A stretch of DNA of 64,000 nucleotides from an uncultured Pelagibacteraceae bacterium (GTDB taxonomy: Bacteria > Pseudomonadota > Alphaproteobacteria > Pelagibacterales > Pelagibacteraceae). The stretch spans positions 83,146 through 147,145 of the forward strand of contig CACMTV010000002.1 in the NCBI GenBank assembly GCA_902616675.1, in the 5' to 3' direction. The notes under the pieces were generated by a model that did no database searches, had not been told where the DNA came from, and was given only the letters and a program-made list of their open reading frames with translations. Positions 30,649 through 39,425 of this stretch are shown in pieces. Numbering within the stretch: position 1 is the first letter of the stretch; each line of letters opens with the position of its first letter. Made by a program: the position numbers and the translations under genes.

Positions 30649-31608
30649 TTAACAACCTTTAAAAGATTTAGACATATTACTTATTAAATCAAAATATAAA
30701 GTTTTTCCTGGATTTAAAGTTGCTCCTAATGGATCTATAACTCCAGTCTTAATATTTGTATCCTTTGCTACTGCTTTGATTATGTCAGGGTTAAATTGAG
30801 GTTCAGAAAATACACAACTTACTTTTTCATGTTCAATCACTTCTCTAATTTCAGACAATTGTTCTGCACCAGGTAATACATCTGTATTTACTGTGAAAGC
30901 TCCCAAGACATTCACATCAAATCTTTTTTCAAAATATTGGTAGGCGTCATGAAAAACAATTGATTTAAAATCTTTATTTAATTCAGATTTTACTTTTTTC
31001 GTAAGTTTATCCAAATCTTTGTGTGCTTTTTTTAAATTAGCTTTATATTTAGATGCGTTTTCTTGATCTTTTTCAATTAGATGTTCTGCCATTTCACTTA
31101 AAATTACTTTTGCATTCATTGGATCAAGCCAGATATGTGGATCGTGTTCACCGTGAGCATGCTCGTGATGATCATCATGTTTATCCTCTTTATGACCATG
31201 CTCTTTATGTTCATCATGTCCATGATCATCGTGCCCTTCGAATATATTTCTTTCTCTAAATTCTAATTTTTTTAAACTTTTAATTTCCATTAATTCTATT
31301 TTTTCAGCTTTTTTTGCAATTGATTTTAATGGTTTTTCTAAAAAATTTTCTAAGTCTTCGCCAACCCAAAATATTAAGTCAGCATTTTGTAACATTTTTG
31401 CATGTGATGGTTTTAAAGCAAATCCATGTGGGGAAGCATAACCATCTACAATTAAATCTGGTTTACCAACTCCATCCATTAAATAACTTGCTAATGAATG
31501 TATAGGTTTTATTGAAGCAACTACTTTGACATCAGCATTTGCCGGAGTAAAAATAACTAAAAGAGATAATAATGATGCTATTAGCGGTAATTTTTTTATG
31601 TTTTTCAT
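30649..31608 (-). CDS. znuA: Zinc ABC transporter substrate-binding protein
   Basis: Signal peptide, SIKPIHSLASYLMDGVG, His-rich loop HDDHGHDEHKEHGHKEDKHDDHHEHAHGEHDPHIWLDP. Confidence 0.96.
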   Translation of the reverse strand: MKNIKKLPLIASLLSLLVIFTPANADVKVVASIKPIHSLASYLMDGVGKPDLIVDGYASPHGFALKPSHAKMLQNADLIFWVGEDLENFLEKPLKSIAKKAEKIELMEIKSLKKLEFRERNIFEGHDDHGHDEHKEHGHKEDKHDDHHEHAHGEHDPHIWLDPMNAKVILSEMAEHLIEKDQENASKYKANLKKAHKDLDKLTKKVKSELNKDFKSIVFHDAYQYFEKRFDVNVLGAFTVNTDVLPGAEQLSEIREVIEHEKVSCVFSEPQFNPDIIKAVAKDTNIKTGVIDPLGATLNPGKTLYFDLISNMSKSFKGC

Positions 31609-31627
31609 AGTATTGATATGTTAAAGT

Positions 31628-31661
31628 TGTTATAATATAACACTATGTAATAATATAACAT
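31628..31661. promoter_or_regulatory. Tandem Zur-box-like operators between divergent znuA and znuC
   Basis: TGTTATA-A-TATAACA (31628-31642, perfect palindrome) and ATGTAATAATATAACAT (31645-31661, one mismatch between half-sites); resembles the published ATGTTATAnTATAACAT Zur core. Confidence 0.82.
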
Positions 31662-31672
31662 TTGAAAGTCAA

Positions 31673-32428
31673 GTGAAAAAAATGAACTTAAATCAAAACA
31701 TCTTAGTAAAATTAAAACAAGCAGGTCTTCGTATAAATAATAAATGGCTTGTTAAAGATGTATCTCTACAGATTGAAAAAGGTAAAATAGTTACTCTTAT
31801 TGGTCCGAATGGTTCTGGAAAAAGCACAACCGCAAAAATTGCACTTGGTATCTATAAAAAAATTAATGGGGAAGCTAAAAAATATACAACTAAAGTTGGG
31901 TATGTTCCTCAAAAAATTTCAATTGATTGGACATTACCACTTAGAGTAAGTGATTTCATGGTACTTACTGAAAATCTTAAAGAGGAAGCTATTAACGATG
32001 CTCTATCATTAACGGGCGTTATACATCTTAAAGATAAAAATTTAGGAGACTTATCAGGTGGAGAATTTCAAAGAGTTCTGCTTGCAAGAGCGATTTCAAA
32101 AAAACCAGAATTACTAGTTCTTGATGAGCCGGTACAGGGAGTTGATTTTACGGGTGAAATTGCCTTATACGAACTTATAAAGAAAATTTCTGATGAATTA
32201 AATTGTGGAATTTTATTAATTTCTCACGACTTGCATACTGTAATGAGTGCTACGGATCACGTTGTTTGCCTAAATGGTCATGTGTGTTGCTCAGGATCTC
32301 CAATAGAGGTTGCAAAAAATAATGAATATAAAGCTTTATTCGGTGAACAGGCTTCTCAAATATTGTCAAGATACGAGCACAGACACGATCACATTCATAC
32401 AAATGAAGGAAAGATAAAAAAAAATTAA
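31673..32428 (+). CDS. znuC: Zinc ABC transporter ATP-binding protein (ATG start possibly at 31682)
   Basis: LIGPNGSGKSTTAKIALGIYK, LSGGEFQRVLLARAISKKPELLVLDEP; His-rich C-terminus RYEHRHDHIH. Confidence 0.95.
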   Translation: MKKMNLNQNILVKLKQAGLRINNKWLVKDVSLQIEKGKIVTLIGPNGSGKSTTAKIALGIYKKINGEAKKYTTKVGYVPQKISIDWTLPLRVSDFMVLTENLKEEAINDALSLTGVIHLKDKNLGDLSGGEFQRVLLARAISKKPELLVLDEPVQGVDFTGEIALYELIKKISDELNCGILLISHDLHTVMSATDHVVCLNGHVCCSGSPIEVAKNNEYKALFGEQASQILSRYEHRHDHIHTNEGKIKKN

Positions 32429-33232
32429 ATGTTAGATGATTTCTTTATAAGGGCTTTAATAGCTGGGCTTGGTATTGCAATTGTAACAGGTCCCCTTGGA
32501 TGTTTCGTCATATGGAGACGATTGTCATATTTTGGTGATACTCTTGCTCACTCCGCTTTACTCGGAGTTACACTCGCCTATACTTTAGAATTTAATATTG
32601 CCGTTTCAGTATTTATTATTTCGTCTTTAATTGCATTAATTCTAATAGATCTACAAAAAAGAACTAATCTACCAGGAGATGCTTTACTAGGACTTTTAGC
32701 TCATTCATCCTTGGCAGTTGGACTAGTTGTTATTGGATTTTTAACATTTATAAGGTTCGATATTATGGGATTATTATTTGGAGATATATTAGCAGTTACA
32801 ACTGATGATATATTCATTATATGGATAGGTGGTCCGTTAATATTAATAATACTTAAATTAATTTGGAAACCTTTATTTGCATCAACAGTAAACTATGAAC
32901 TGGCAGAAGCTGAGGGATTAAATCCTGACAGAGCTAAAGCTATATTTACTATTTTAATGGCAGGTATCATTGCTATTTCAATTAAAATGGTTGGACTATT
33001 ATTAATTACAGGAATGTTAATTATACCAGCTGCAATGGCTAGAAATATTTCTTCGAGCCCACAAATGATGGTAATTTATTCAGTGATTGGGGGATTGTTG
33101 TCTGTAATTTTAGGTTTATTAACTTCTTTAGAATTTAATACAGCTTCAGGGCCTTCAATAATAGCAGCTGCCTTACTTTTATTCATACTTTCATTATTAA
33201 AAATTAAACAATCGATTAAATTGAAAAATTGA
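32429..33232 (+). CDS. znuB: Zinc ABC transporter permease
   Basis: ABC-3 family permease; GCFVIWRRLSYFGDTLAHSALLGV, ITGMLIIPAAMAR. Confidence 0.95.
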   Translation: MLDDFFIRALIAGLGIAIVTGPLGCFVIWRRLSYFGDTLAHSALLGVTLAYTLEFNIAVSVFIISSLIALILIDLQKRTNLPGDALLGLLAHSSLAVGLVVIGFLTFIRFDIMGLLFGDILAVTTDDIFIIWIGGPLILIILKLIWKPLFASTVNYELAEAEGLNPDRAKAIFTILMAGIIAISIKMVGLLLITGMLIIPAAMARNISSSPQMMVIYSVIGGLLSVILGLLTSLEFNTASGPSIIAAALLLFILSLLKIKQSIKLKN

Positions 33233-33247
33233 TGGAGAATCAGTACA

Positions 33248-33655
33248 ATGGCTAAAATGCAAAAAGAATATAATCTATCAAAAAATCAGCAAATAGTTTT
33301 TGATATAATCGAAAAATCTAGCGAACCGGTTAAAGCTTACTCAATTCTATATAATGTAAAAAAAAAGGGTATCAAAGCTCCTCCTCAAGTTTATAGAGCT
33401 TTAGAAAAATTAATTAAGCTTGGTAAAATTCATAAAGTGGAAAGTAAAAATGCATTCGTAGCTTGTAAAAGTTCTAATTGTGAAATATCAAAAGCTACCG
33501 CTTTTTCAATTTGTGAGATTTGTGAAAAAGTCACTGAAATTGCAAACAATAAACTTTCTAATTTCTTAAATAGTTTTGAGGATAAATCTGGCATGAAATA
33601 TAAAAAGTATAATCTTGAATTTTTCGGATTATGCAAAAAGTGTAAAAAAACTTAA
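33248..33655 (+). CDS. zur: Fur-family zinc uptake regulator
   Basis: Fur fold with KAYSILYNVKKKGIKAPPQVYRALEKLIKLGKIHKVES, two CxxC motifs (CEICEK, CKKCKK), adjacent to znuCB. Confidence 0.92.
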   Translation: MAKMQKEYNLSKNQQIVFDIIEKSSEPVKAYSILYNVKKKGIKAPPQVYRALEKLIKLGKIHKVESKNAFVACKSSNCEISKATAFSICEICEKVTEIANNKLSNFLNSFEDKSGMKYKKYNLEFFGLCKKCKKT

Positions 33656-33756
33656 TTTTCCCCCATTTTAGCTGATTATAATTCACCTTTTAGTTGCATT
33701 ACGGTTACATTTACTAATTATACGTGCTAGTTTTTTTAAAAAAATAAGGAGTATAC

Positions 33757-34698
33757 ATGAAACATTTTAAAATTATCGTTGCTTTGATTGCAGCTTTGTT
33801 CATAACAAAAGCAGTTAATGCTAACGAAATCAAAATGGCTAAAGCGAACTGGGATACTGGTTATTTCCAAGCTGAAATATACAAACAAGCTTTGGAAAAA
33901 ATGGGCTACAAAGTAACTGAGCCTAAAGCAATTAAGCCTTCAGTATTTTACGTTGCAGCAGCAGCAGGAGATCTTGACCTATGGGTAAACGGATGGTTTG
34001 GAACTCACGATGGATATATCAAAGAAGCTAAAGGTAAAGTTAAAAAAGTTGGTTATGTAATGAAAAAAGGTGGCTTACAAGGTTACCTGATCGACAAAAA
34101 ATCAGCTGACAGCCTTGGTATCAAAAGCGTAATGGATATTAAAAAACACGCAGCAAAATTTGACTCTAATGGTGACGGTAAAGCAGACATGGTAGCTTGC
34201 CCTCCAGGTTGGGGATGTGAGAAACAAATCACAAAACACTTTGCTGAACTAGGTTTAGGTGACTTTATAAATCCAGTAAAAGCTGACTACTCAGCATCTA
34301 TGGCTGACGTAGTTGCTAAATATAAAAACGGTAAGCCAGTATTATTTTATACTTGGACACCGAATTGGACAGTTGGTGCTTTAAAACTTGGACAAGATGT
34401 TGTTTGGATAGAAGTTCCATACAGCGCTACAAAAAAAGTAGCAGTATCAAATGCAACAAAATCTAAAATAAATATGGGTTTTGGTGCTGATGATATTCGT
34501 CCAGCAGCTAACTCTGATTTCTTAAAAGCTAATCCTAAAGTGAAAAAAATGCTTTCTAAAGCATCTATTCCACTAGCGGATATCGCAGCACAAAACATGA
34601 AGATGAATGCTGGTGAGAAAAGCGAAAGAGCAATCAAGAAGCATGCTAAGGAGTGGATTAAAGCGAACCAAAGTACGTTCGACAGTTGGATAAAGTAA
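33757..34698 (+). CDS. proX: Glycine betaine/proline-type ABC transporter substrate-binding protein
   Basis: Signal peptide, KMAKANWDTGYFQAEIYKQALEKMGYKV, CPPGWGCEKQ, FYTWTPNWT; OpuAC family. Confidence 0.9.
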   Translation: MKHFKIIVALIAALFITKAVNANEIKMAKANWDTGYFQAEIYKQALEKMGYKVTEPKAIKPSVFYVAAAAGDLDLWVNGWFGTHDGYIKEAKGKVKKVGYVMKKGGLQGYLIDKKSADSLGIKSVMDIKKHAAKFDSNGDGKADMVACPPGWGCEKQITKHFAELGLGDFINPVKADYSASMADVVAKYKNGKPVLFYTWTPNWTVGALKLGQDVVWIEVPYSATKKVAVSNATKSKINMGFGADDIRPAANSDFLKANPKVKKMLSKASIPLADIAAQNMKMNAGEKSERAIKKHAKEWIKANQSTFDSWIK

Positions 34699-34709
34699 GT
34701 TTTAGGTAA

Positions 34710-35576
34710 GTGAGCTTAAAACTTTCACCATCTGACTACGAAGTATACGTTCCGATAGCAGAATGGATTGAAAAACATATTAAGGAGTGGTTGTTCATGC
34801 AACGACCACTCTTTAAAAAGTTATCAGCTCCAATAGACTCAGTTTTAAACGGTTTAGACACATTATTTAACTTCATACCATTTCCGATAGTAATTCTTAT
34901 ATTCATGGCTTTTGCATTTAAAACTAATGGATTAAAATTCGCATTATTATCAGCACTAAGTTTAATTTTTATTGACCTTGTTGATTTGTGGCAAGAAACA
35001 ATGACAACGTTAGCAATGATATTCACAGCAGTTATCTTTTGCATGATAATTGGAATACCTTTGGGAATTGTTGCATCACGAAGTAATTTATTTGAAACTA
35101 TATTAAGGCCTATACTCGATATAATGCAAACTATACCAAGTTTTGTTTATTTAATTCCTGTTGTGATGTTATTTGGAGTAGGGCTGACACCGGGTGTGGT
35201 TGCAACTATTGTATTTGCTTTGCCACCAATTGTTAGACTAACGAACTTAGGAATTAGACAAGTTGGTAAAGGATTTAAAGAAGCTGGTGCGAGCTTAGGT
35301 TTATCAAGATTTTTAATTTTAACTAAAATAGAAATTCCTTTAGCCATGAAAACTATTATGGCAGGAGTAAACCAAACGTTAATGTTAGCTTTATCAATGG
35401 TAGTTATAGCTGCACTAATTGGAGCAGGGGGGTTAGGATTAACTGTATACGTTGCATTAGGTAGGTTAGATATTGGTGGAGCTGTTGTTGGAGGAACTGG
35501 TATTGTTATATTAGCAATTATTTTAGATAGAATAACCCAAAAAATTATTCCTCAAGATAACATTAAATCTAGATAA
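34710..35576 (+). CDS. proW: Glycine betaine/proline-type ABC transporter permease
   Basis: IPLGIVASRSNLFETILRPILDIMQTIPSFVYLIPVVMLFGVG, GVNQTLMLALSMVVIAALIGAGGLG. Confidence 0.92.
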   Translation: MSLKLSPSDYEVYVPIAEWIEKHIKEWLFMQRPLFKKLSAPIDSVLNGLDTLFNFIPFPIVILIFMAFAFKTNGLKFALLSALSLIFIDLVDLWQETMTTLAMIFTAVIFCMIIGIPLGIVASRSNLFETILRPILDIMQTIPSFVYLIPVVMLFGVGLTPGVVATIVFALPPIVRLTNLGIRQVGKGFKEAGASLGLSRFLILTKIEIPLAMKTIMAGVNQTLMLALSMVVIAALIGAGGLGLTVYVALGRLDIGGAVVGGTGIVILAIILDRITQKIIPQDNIKSR

Positions 35577-35577
35577 T

Positions 35578-36423
35578 TTAATTAATTTTTCTAACAAAAA
35601 GAACAAAAATGATTGACGTCACAAACATAATCAATGCATATGCAGCTGTAGGAACCATAAACACAATATCATCAAATAACTGAGTTGCTACAAATACAGC
35701 TAATGTTCCATTTTGTAAACCGCATTCAAGAGAAATACATTTTCTCTGGGGAATTCCTGAAGCAAACATTTTAGCAATATAATAACCTAAGAAAATCATA
35801 GTTAGATTTAGCAGCAAAGATATTAAACCTGCTCTTGTAATAAAACTAATTATTCTGTCCCATTCCTCAACCCAAATAGATATAAAAACAATTAAAAATA
35901 ATATTACTGATAGCCTTTGAACTAATAAAGTTTTAGATATTATAAAATCAGTCATTAAACTTCTAACAATCATTCCAAAAAGCACTGGCACGGTTACTAC
36001 AAAAAACATTTTAAGCGCAATATTTAGCATTGAAATTTCTTTAACTATTTCAACACCTAAATAATTAGCTGAATTAAACACTATCAAAGGGACAATAATT
36101 ATACTTAGTAAGCTTACAACAGCAGTTAATGTTACTGATAAAGCAACATCTCCATCAGCAAATTTAGTTAATATGTTTGAAGTTACTCCACCTGGTGCTG
36201 CCGCAATAATCATGACACCCATAGCAATTTCTACAGGTAACGAAATTAAACTTATTAAGATAATAGCTACTATAGGAAGAAGAATAACTTGTGATAAAAA
36301 GCCTATAAGAAAATCTTTAGGATTTTTTATTACTCTTAAAAAATCTTGAGCTGTTAAACCTAGTCCAAGACCAAACATGATTATAGCTAAACATATCGGC
36401 GCTATACTTTTTGCGATTTCCAC
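35578..36423 (-). CDS. Bile acid:sodium symporter (BASS) family transporter
   Basis: Polytopic; MFGLGLGLTAQDF, AAPGGVTSNILTKFADGDVALSVTLTAV, ECGLQNGTLAVFVA. Confidence 0.9.
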   Translation of the reverse strand: MEIAKSIAPICLAIIMFGLGLGLTAQDFLRVIKNPKDFLIGFLSQVILLPIVAIILISLISLPVEIAMGVMIIAAAPGGVTSNILTKFADGDVALSVTLTAVVSLLSIIIVPLIVFNSANYLGVEIVKEISMLNIALKMFFVVTVPVLFGMIVRSLMTDFIISKTLLVQRLSVILFLIVFISIWVEEWDRIISFITRAGLISLLLNLTMIFLGYYIAKMFASGIPQRKCISLECGLQNGTLAVFVATQLFDDIVFMVPTAAYALIMFVTSIIFVLFVRKIN

Positions 36424-36435
36424 TCATTTCTCCCG

Positions 36436-36452
36436 ATGTTACTATGTAACAT
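36436..36452. promoter_or_regulatory. Perfect inverted repeat upstream of the BASS transporter start; Zur-like half-sites
   Basis: ATGTTAC-TAT-GTAACAT; 14/17 identical to ATGTTATAATATAACAT. Confidence 0.5.
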
Positions 36453-36524
36453 ATACAGAAAAAGGGCCCAAAATGAAACAATCTTGGGTTGTGCTCAACT
36501 CAACTTATGATAGATTCGTCTCAT

Positions 36525-36665
36525 ATGAGAATCTTAGCTTCAAGAATTAAAAACGCTAAAGAGCTTAAGTACGGTAAGCTTAAAACTAGCTTGCTAAAGC
36601 CAAAAAATAACCTTCAGTCAGACTTCTACTATCTTTTTAAGAAAAAAACTTTAATCAAAAAATAA
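36525..36665 (+). CDS. Possible small basic protein, 46 aa (below the ORF-track cutoff)
   Basis: MRILASRIKNAKELKYGKLKTSLLKPKNNLQSDFYYLFKKKTLIKK*; several C-ending codons (AAC, TAC, GAC TTC TAC), as in the transporter SBP genes here. Confidence 0.35.
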   Translation: MRILASRIKNAKELKYGKLKTSLLKPKNNLQSDFYYLFKKKTLIKK

Positions 36666-36705
36666 TTAACTAAATCATTTTTCCCGTATACGGTGCGACA
36701 TTATT

Positions 36706-36724
36706 GATAATGATAATTATTCTC
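36706..36724. promoter_or_regulatory. Fur-box-like sequence upstream of the iron ABC transporter
   Basis: GATAATGATAATTATTCTC, 17/19 to the classical GATAATGATAATCATTATC. Confidence 0.65.
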
Positions 36725-36736
36725 ATTCTCAGTTAA

Positions 36737-36753
36737 TTGAGAACTATTCTCAA
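36737..36753. promoter_or_regulatory. Perfect inverted repeat resembling an Irr (ICE) box upstream of the iron ABC transporter
   Basis: TTGAGAA-CTA-TTCTCAA. Confidence 0.5.
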
Positions 36754-36771
36754 AACTAATGAGGGAGATAA

Positions 36772-37782
36772 ATGAGAAAAATAATATTAGCAGTTTCAGC
36801 ATTATTTTTTGTTTTTGGAAATCTTTTAGCGAACGAAGTAAATATATTTAGTGCAAGACATTACGATTCAGATGTTCAATTGTATGAAAAATTTACAGCT
36901 AAAACAGGTATAAAAGTAAATGTTGTATCAGGAAAATCAGGCGCATTAGAGAAAAGAATAATCGCAGAGGGCGGCACAGCAGACTTATATATAACAGCTG
37001 ATGCTGGTAGACTTGGTGCATTTGCAGCTAACTTACAAGGAGGCTTAACAAGTAACGAAATAAAGTCAGCAGTTCCGAGTAATTTTAGAACATCTAAATG
37101 GGTTGGAATAGCTAAAAGAGCAAGAATAGTTTATTTTGCTCCAGAGAGAGTTACAGGCGCAGAGTTAAGAGGCCTAACTTATGAAAGTTTAGCAGATCCT
37201 AAATGGAAAGGCAGATTAGTTATAAGAGCTTCTAACAATATTTATAACCAGTCACTCGTTGCTTCATTAATTAAAAATAATGGAAAAGGTAAAGTAGCAG
37301 AGTGGTCAAAAGGAATGGTTTCGAATATGGCTAGATCTCCAAAAGGTAATGACAGAGCACAGATTCTAGCAGTAGCTGCAGGAGAAGCCGATATTGCAGT
37401 AGCTAATACATATTACTTAGCTCTTATGTTATCAGGCAAAAAAGGTGCTGAGCAACAAGCTGCAGCTAAAAAAGTAAAACCTTTTTTTCCAAATCAAGGC
37501 GATAGAGGAACTCACATGAACATAAGTGGCGCAGGACTTGTTAAAGGCGCACCAAACAAAGATAATGCAATTAAGTTAGTTGAATTTTTACTAAGTAAAG
37601 AAGCACAAAAGCATATAGTAAATAATACTTATGAGTATCCGATGATTGCTGGGGTTTCACCCCATCCATTAGTGGTTAATATGGGTTTAGATTTTAAACA
37701 AGATTTAACAACTAAAGTCGTTAATTATGGCAATAGACAAGCAGATGCATTAGAAGTAATGACAGCTGCAGGTTGGAAATAA
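36772..37782 (+). CDS. fbpA: Iron(III) ABC transporter substrate-binding protein
   Basis: NIFSARHYDSDVQLYEKFTAKTGIKVNVVSGKSGAL, paired Tyr NTYY, FutA/FbpA family. Confidence 0.93.
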   Translation: MRKIILAVSALFFVFGNLLANEVNIFSARHYDSDVQLYEKFTAKTGIKVNVVSGKSGALEKRIIAEGGTADLYITADAGRLGAFAANLQGGLTSNEIKSAVPSNFRTSKWVGIAKRARIVYFAPERVTGAELRGLTYESLADPKWKGRLVIRASNNIYNQSLVASLIKNNGKGKVAEWSKGMVSNMARSPKGNDRAQILAVAAGEADIAVANTYYLALMLSGKKGAEQQAAAKKVKPFFPNQGDRGTHMNISGAGLVKGAPNKDNAIKLVEFLLSKEAQKHIVNNTYEYPMIAGVSPHPLVVNMGLDFKQDLTTKVVNYGNRQADALEVMTAAGWK

Positions 37783-37796
37783 TATTAAATATATAA

Positions 37797-39413
37797 ATGG
37801 CAAAGTATAACTTTTGGTTCTTTAGTTCCTTTTTAATTGCTCTAATTGTGGCTTTGCCAGTTATAACTGTATTCTTCAGTTTTTTTTCAGAAACTAGTAA
37901 TTACCTAACAATATTAAAGAATACATTTCTTTTTGACTATATAAATAATTCATTAATTATTTTAATTTTTGTTTTATCTATAACATTTTTATTAGGTGTA
38001 ATTTCAGCTTATTTCATATCATTTTACGAATTTCCGTTATGTAACTTTTTTAGTTGGGCTCTGATATTAGCATTTGCAGTGCCAGGTTACATTTTTGCAT
38101 TTTCAATTATTGCTTTTTTTGAAAATTATGGAACTGCTTATTCAATACTCACGAACATGTTTGGCGAATATAATTATAACCCTCATATACCAAAACTAGA
38201 TGGAATATTAGGATCAATTATAGCTATTAGTTTTTCCTTGTTTCCTTATGTATACGTTTTAACAAGATCATCATTTTTCTATCAATCAAACAACTATATA
38301 GAGGTAGGTCAAAACTTAGGTTTATCTGAAAGAGAAACTTTATTTAAAATAATTTTACCTTCTGCCAGACCAGCAATTATTGCAGGTTTAGCCTTAGTTG
38401 CTATGGAGTGTTTGTCCGATTTTGGAACAGTATCAATATTTAGCGTTTCAACTCTAACTACTGGAATATATAATTCTTGGTTATCTTTTGATGATTTAAA
38501 TTTAGCTAACCAAATTTCTTTTATTTTATTGCTGTTTGTTTTTCTACTGTTATCCATAGAAATTTATTCAAGGAAAGAGGCCAAATATCATCAACCTAGT
38601 AGAGGTTTTAAACCAATTAATAAAATTAAACTAAGTGGAAAAAAATCTTTGTTAGCTTTTTCTTTTTGTTTTTTATTATTTTTTATAAGTTTTATTTTTC
38701 CAGTTTCACAGATGATCTATTGGACTTTAAAATTTCCAAAATATATCCAAGACATTAATATTTTGAAAATAAATTTAAATACAATGTATTTGGTTGGTCT
38801 GGCTAGTATAGTATTAGTATTTATTTCATTATTTATTAATTATGGAAGTAGGATATCCAAAAGTAAAATTTTAAATTATTTAACCAATTTCTCAATTTCA
38901 GGGTATGCTATTCCGGGTGTGATTTTAGCTGTAGCCTTTATAACTTTATTTAGCAATTTTAGTGAATTAATGAGTGAAAATACAAGTTTAGGAAATATTA
39001 AAAAATTATTTATAGGATCAATTTTCGGTTTAGTTCTTGCATATTTTATTAGATTTTTTTCCCTTTCTTTTAATGGGATTAAATCAAGTTATGAGAAAAT
39101 AAATAATTCAATTGACGAAAGTGCGTACTTACTTGGGTATTCAAAAATTAAAACTTTTTCAAGCATTCATGTTCCGTATTTAAAAAACAACATAATCTTA
39201 ATAATTGTTCTAATTTCGCTGGAGATTATAAAAGAATTACCAATAACAATGATATTAAGACCTTTTAATTTTGAAACTTTTGCTACACAAGCATATATCT
39301 ATGCTTCTCAAGACTTATTAGAAGCTGCGGCATTACCTTCTTTATTTCTTATTAGTTGGGCAACTATCCTCATAATATTTTCTTCAAAATATATACTTTC
39401 GCAAAAAAACTAA
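37797..39413 (+). CDS. fbpB: Iron(III) ABC transporter permease (fused two-domain)
   Basis: 538 aa, ~12 TM segments, ALAFAVPGYIFAFSIIAFFENYGTAYS; EAA loops QNLGLSERETLFKIILPSARP and AYLLGYSKIKTFSSIHVPYLK. Confidence 0.92.
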   Translation: MAKYNFWFFSSFLIALIVALPVITVFFSFFSETSNYLTILKNTFLFDYINNSLIILIFVLSITFLLGVISAYFISFYEFPLCNFFSWALILAFAVPGYIFAFSIIAFFENYGTAYSILTNMFGEYNYNPHIPKLDGILGSIIAISFSLFPYVYVLTRSSFFYQSNNYIEVGQNLGLSERETLFKIILPSARPAIIAGLALVAMECLSDFGTVSIFSVSTLTTGIYNSWLSFDDLNLANQISFILLLFVFLLLSIEIYSRKEAKYHQPSRGFKPINKIKLSGKKSLLAFSFCFLLFFISFIFPVSQMIYWTLKFPKYIQDINILKINLNTMYLVGLASIVLVFISLFINYGSRISKSKILNYLTNFSISGYAIPGVILAVAFITLFSNFSELMSENTSLGNIKKLFIGSIFGLVLAYFIRFFSLSFNGIKSSYEKINNSIDESAYLLGYSKIKTFSSIHVPYLKNNIILIIVLISLEIIKELPITMILRPFNFETFATQAYIYASQDLLEAAALPSLFLISWATILIIFSSKYILSQKN

Positions 39414-39425
39414 TATAATCAAAAA

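Noticed and set aside
31139-31240. Apparent tandem repeats (catgatcatc-like) that could suggest a repeat array
   Set aside because: Explained as His/Asp codons of the ZnuA metal-binding loop; not a CRISPR or mobile element.
31053-31259. His/Asp-rich 68-aa plus-strand ORF opposite znuA
   Set aside because: Composition (HVHDHRALRI) is just the reverse complement of the repetitive His codons in znuA.
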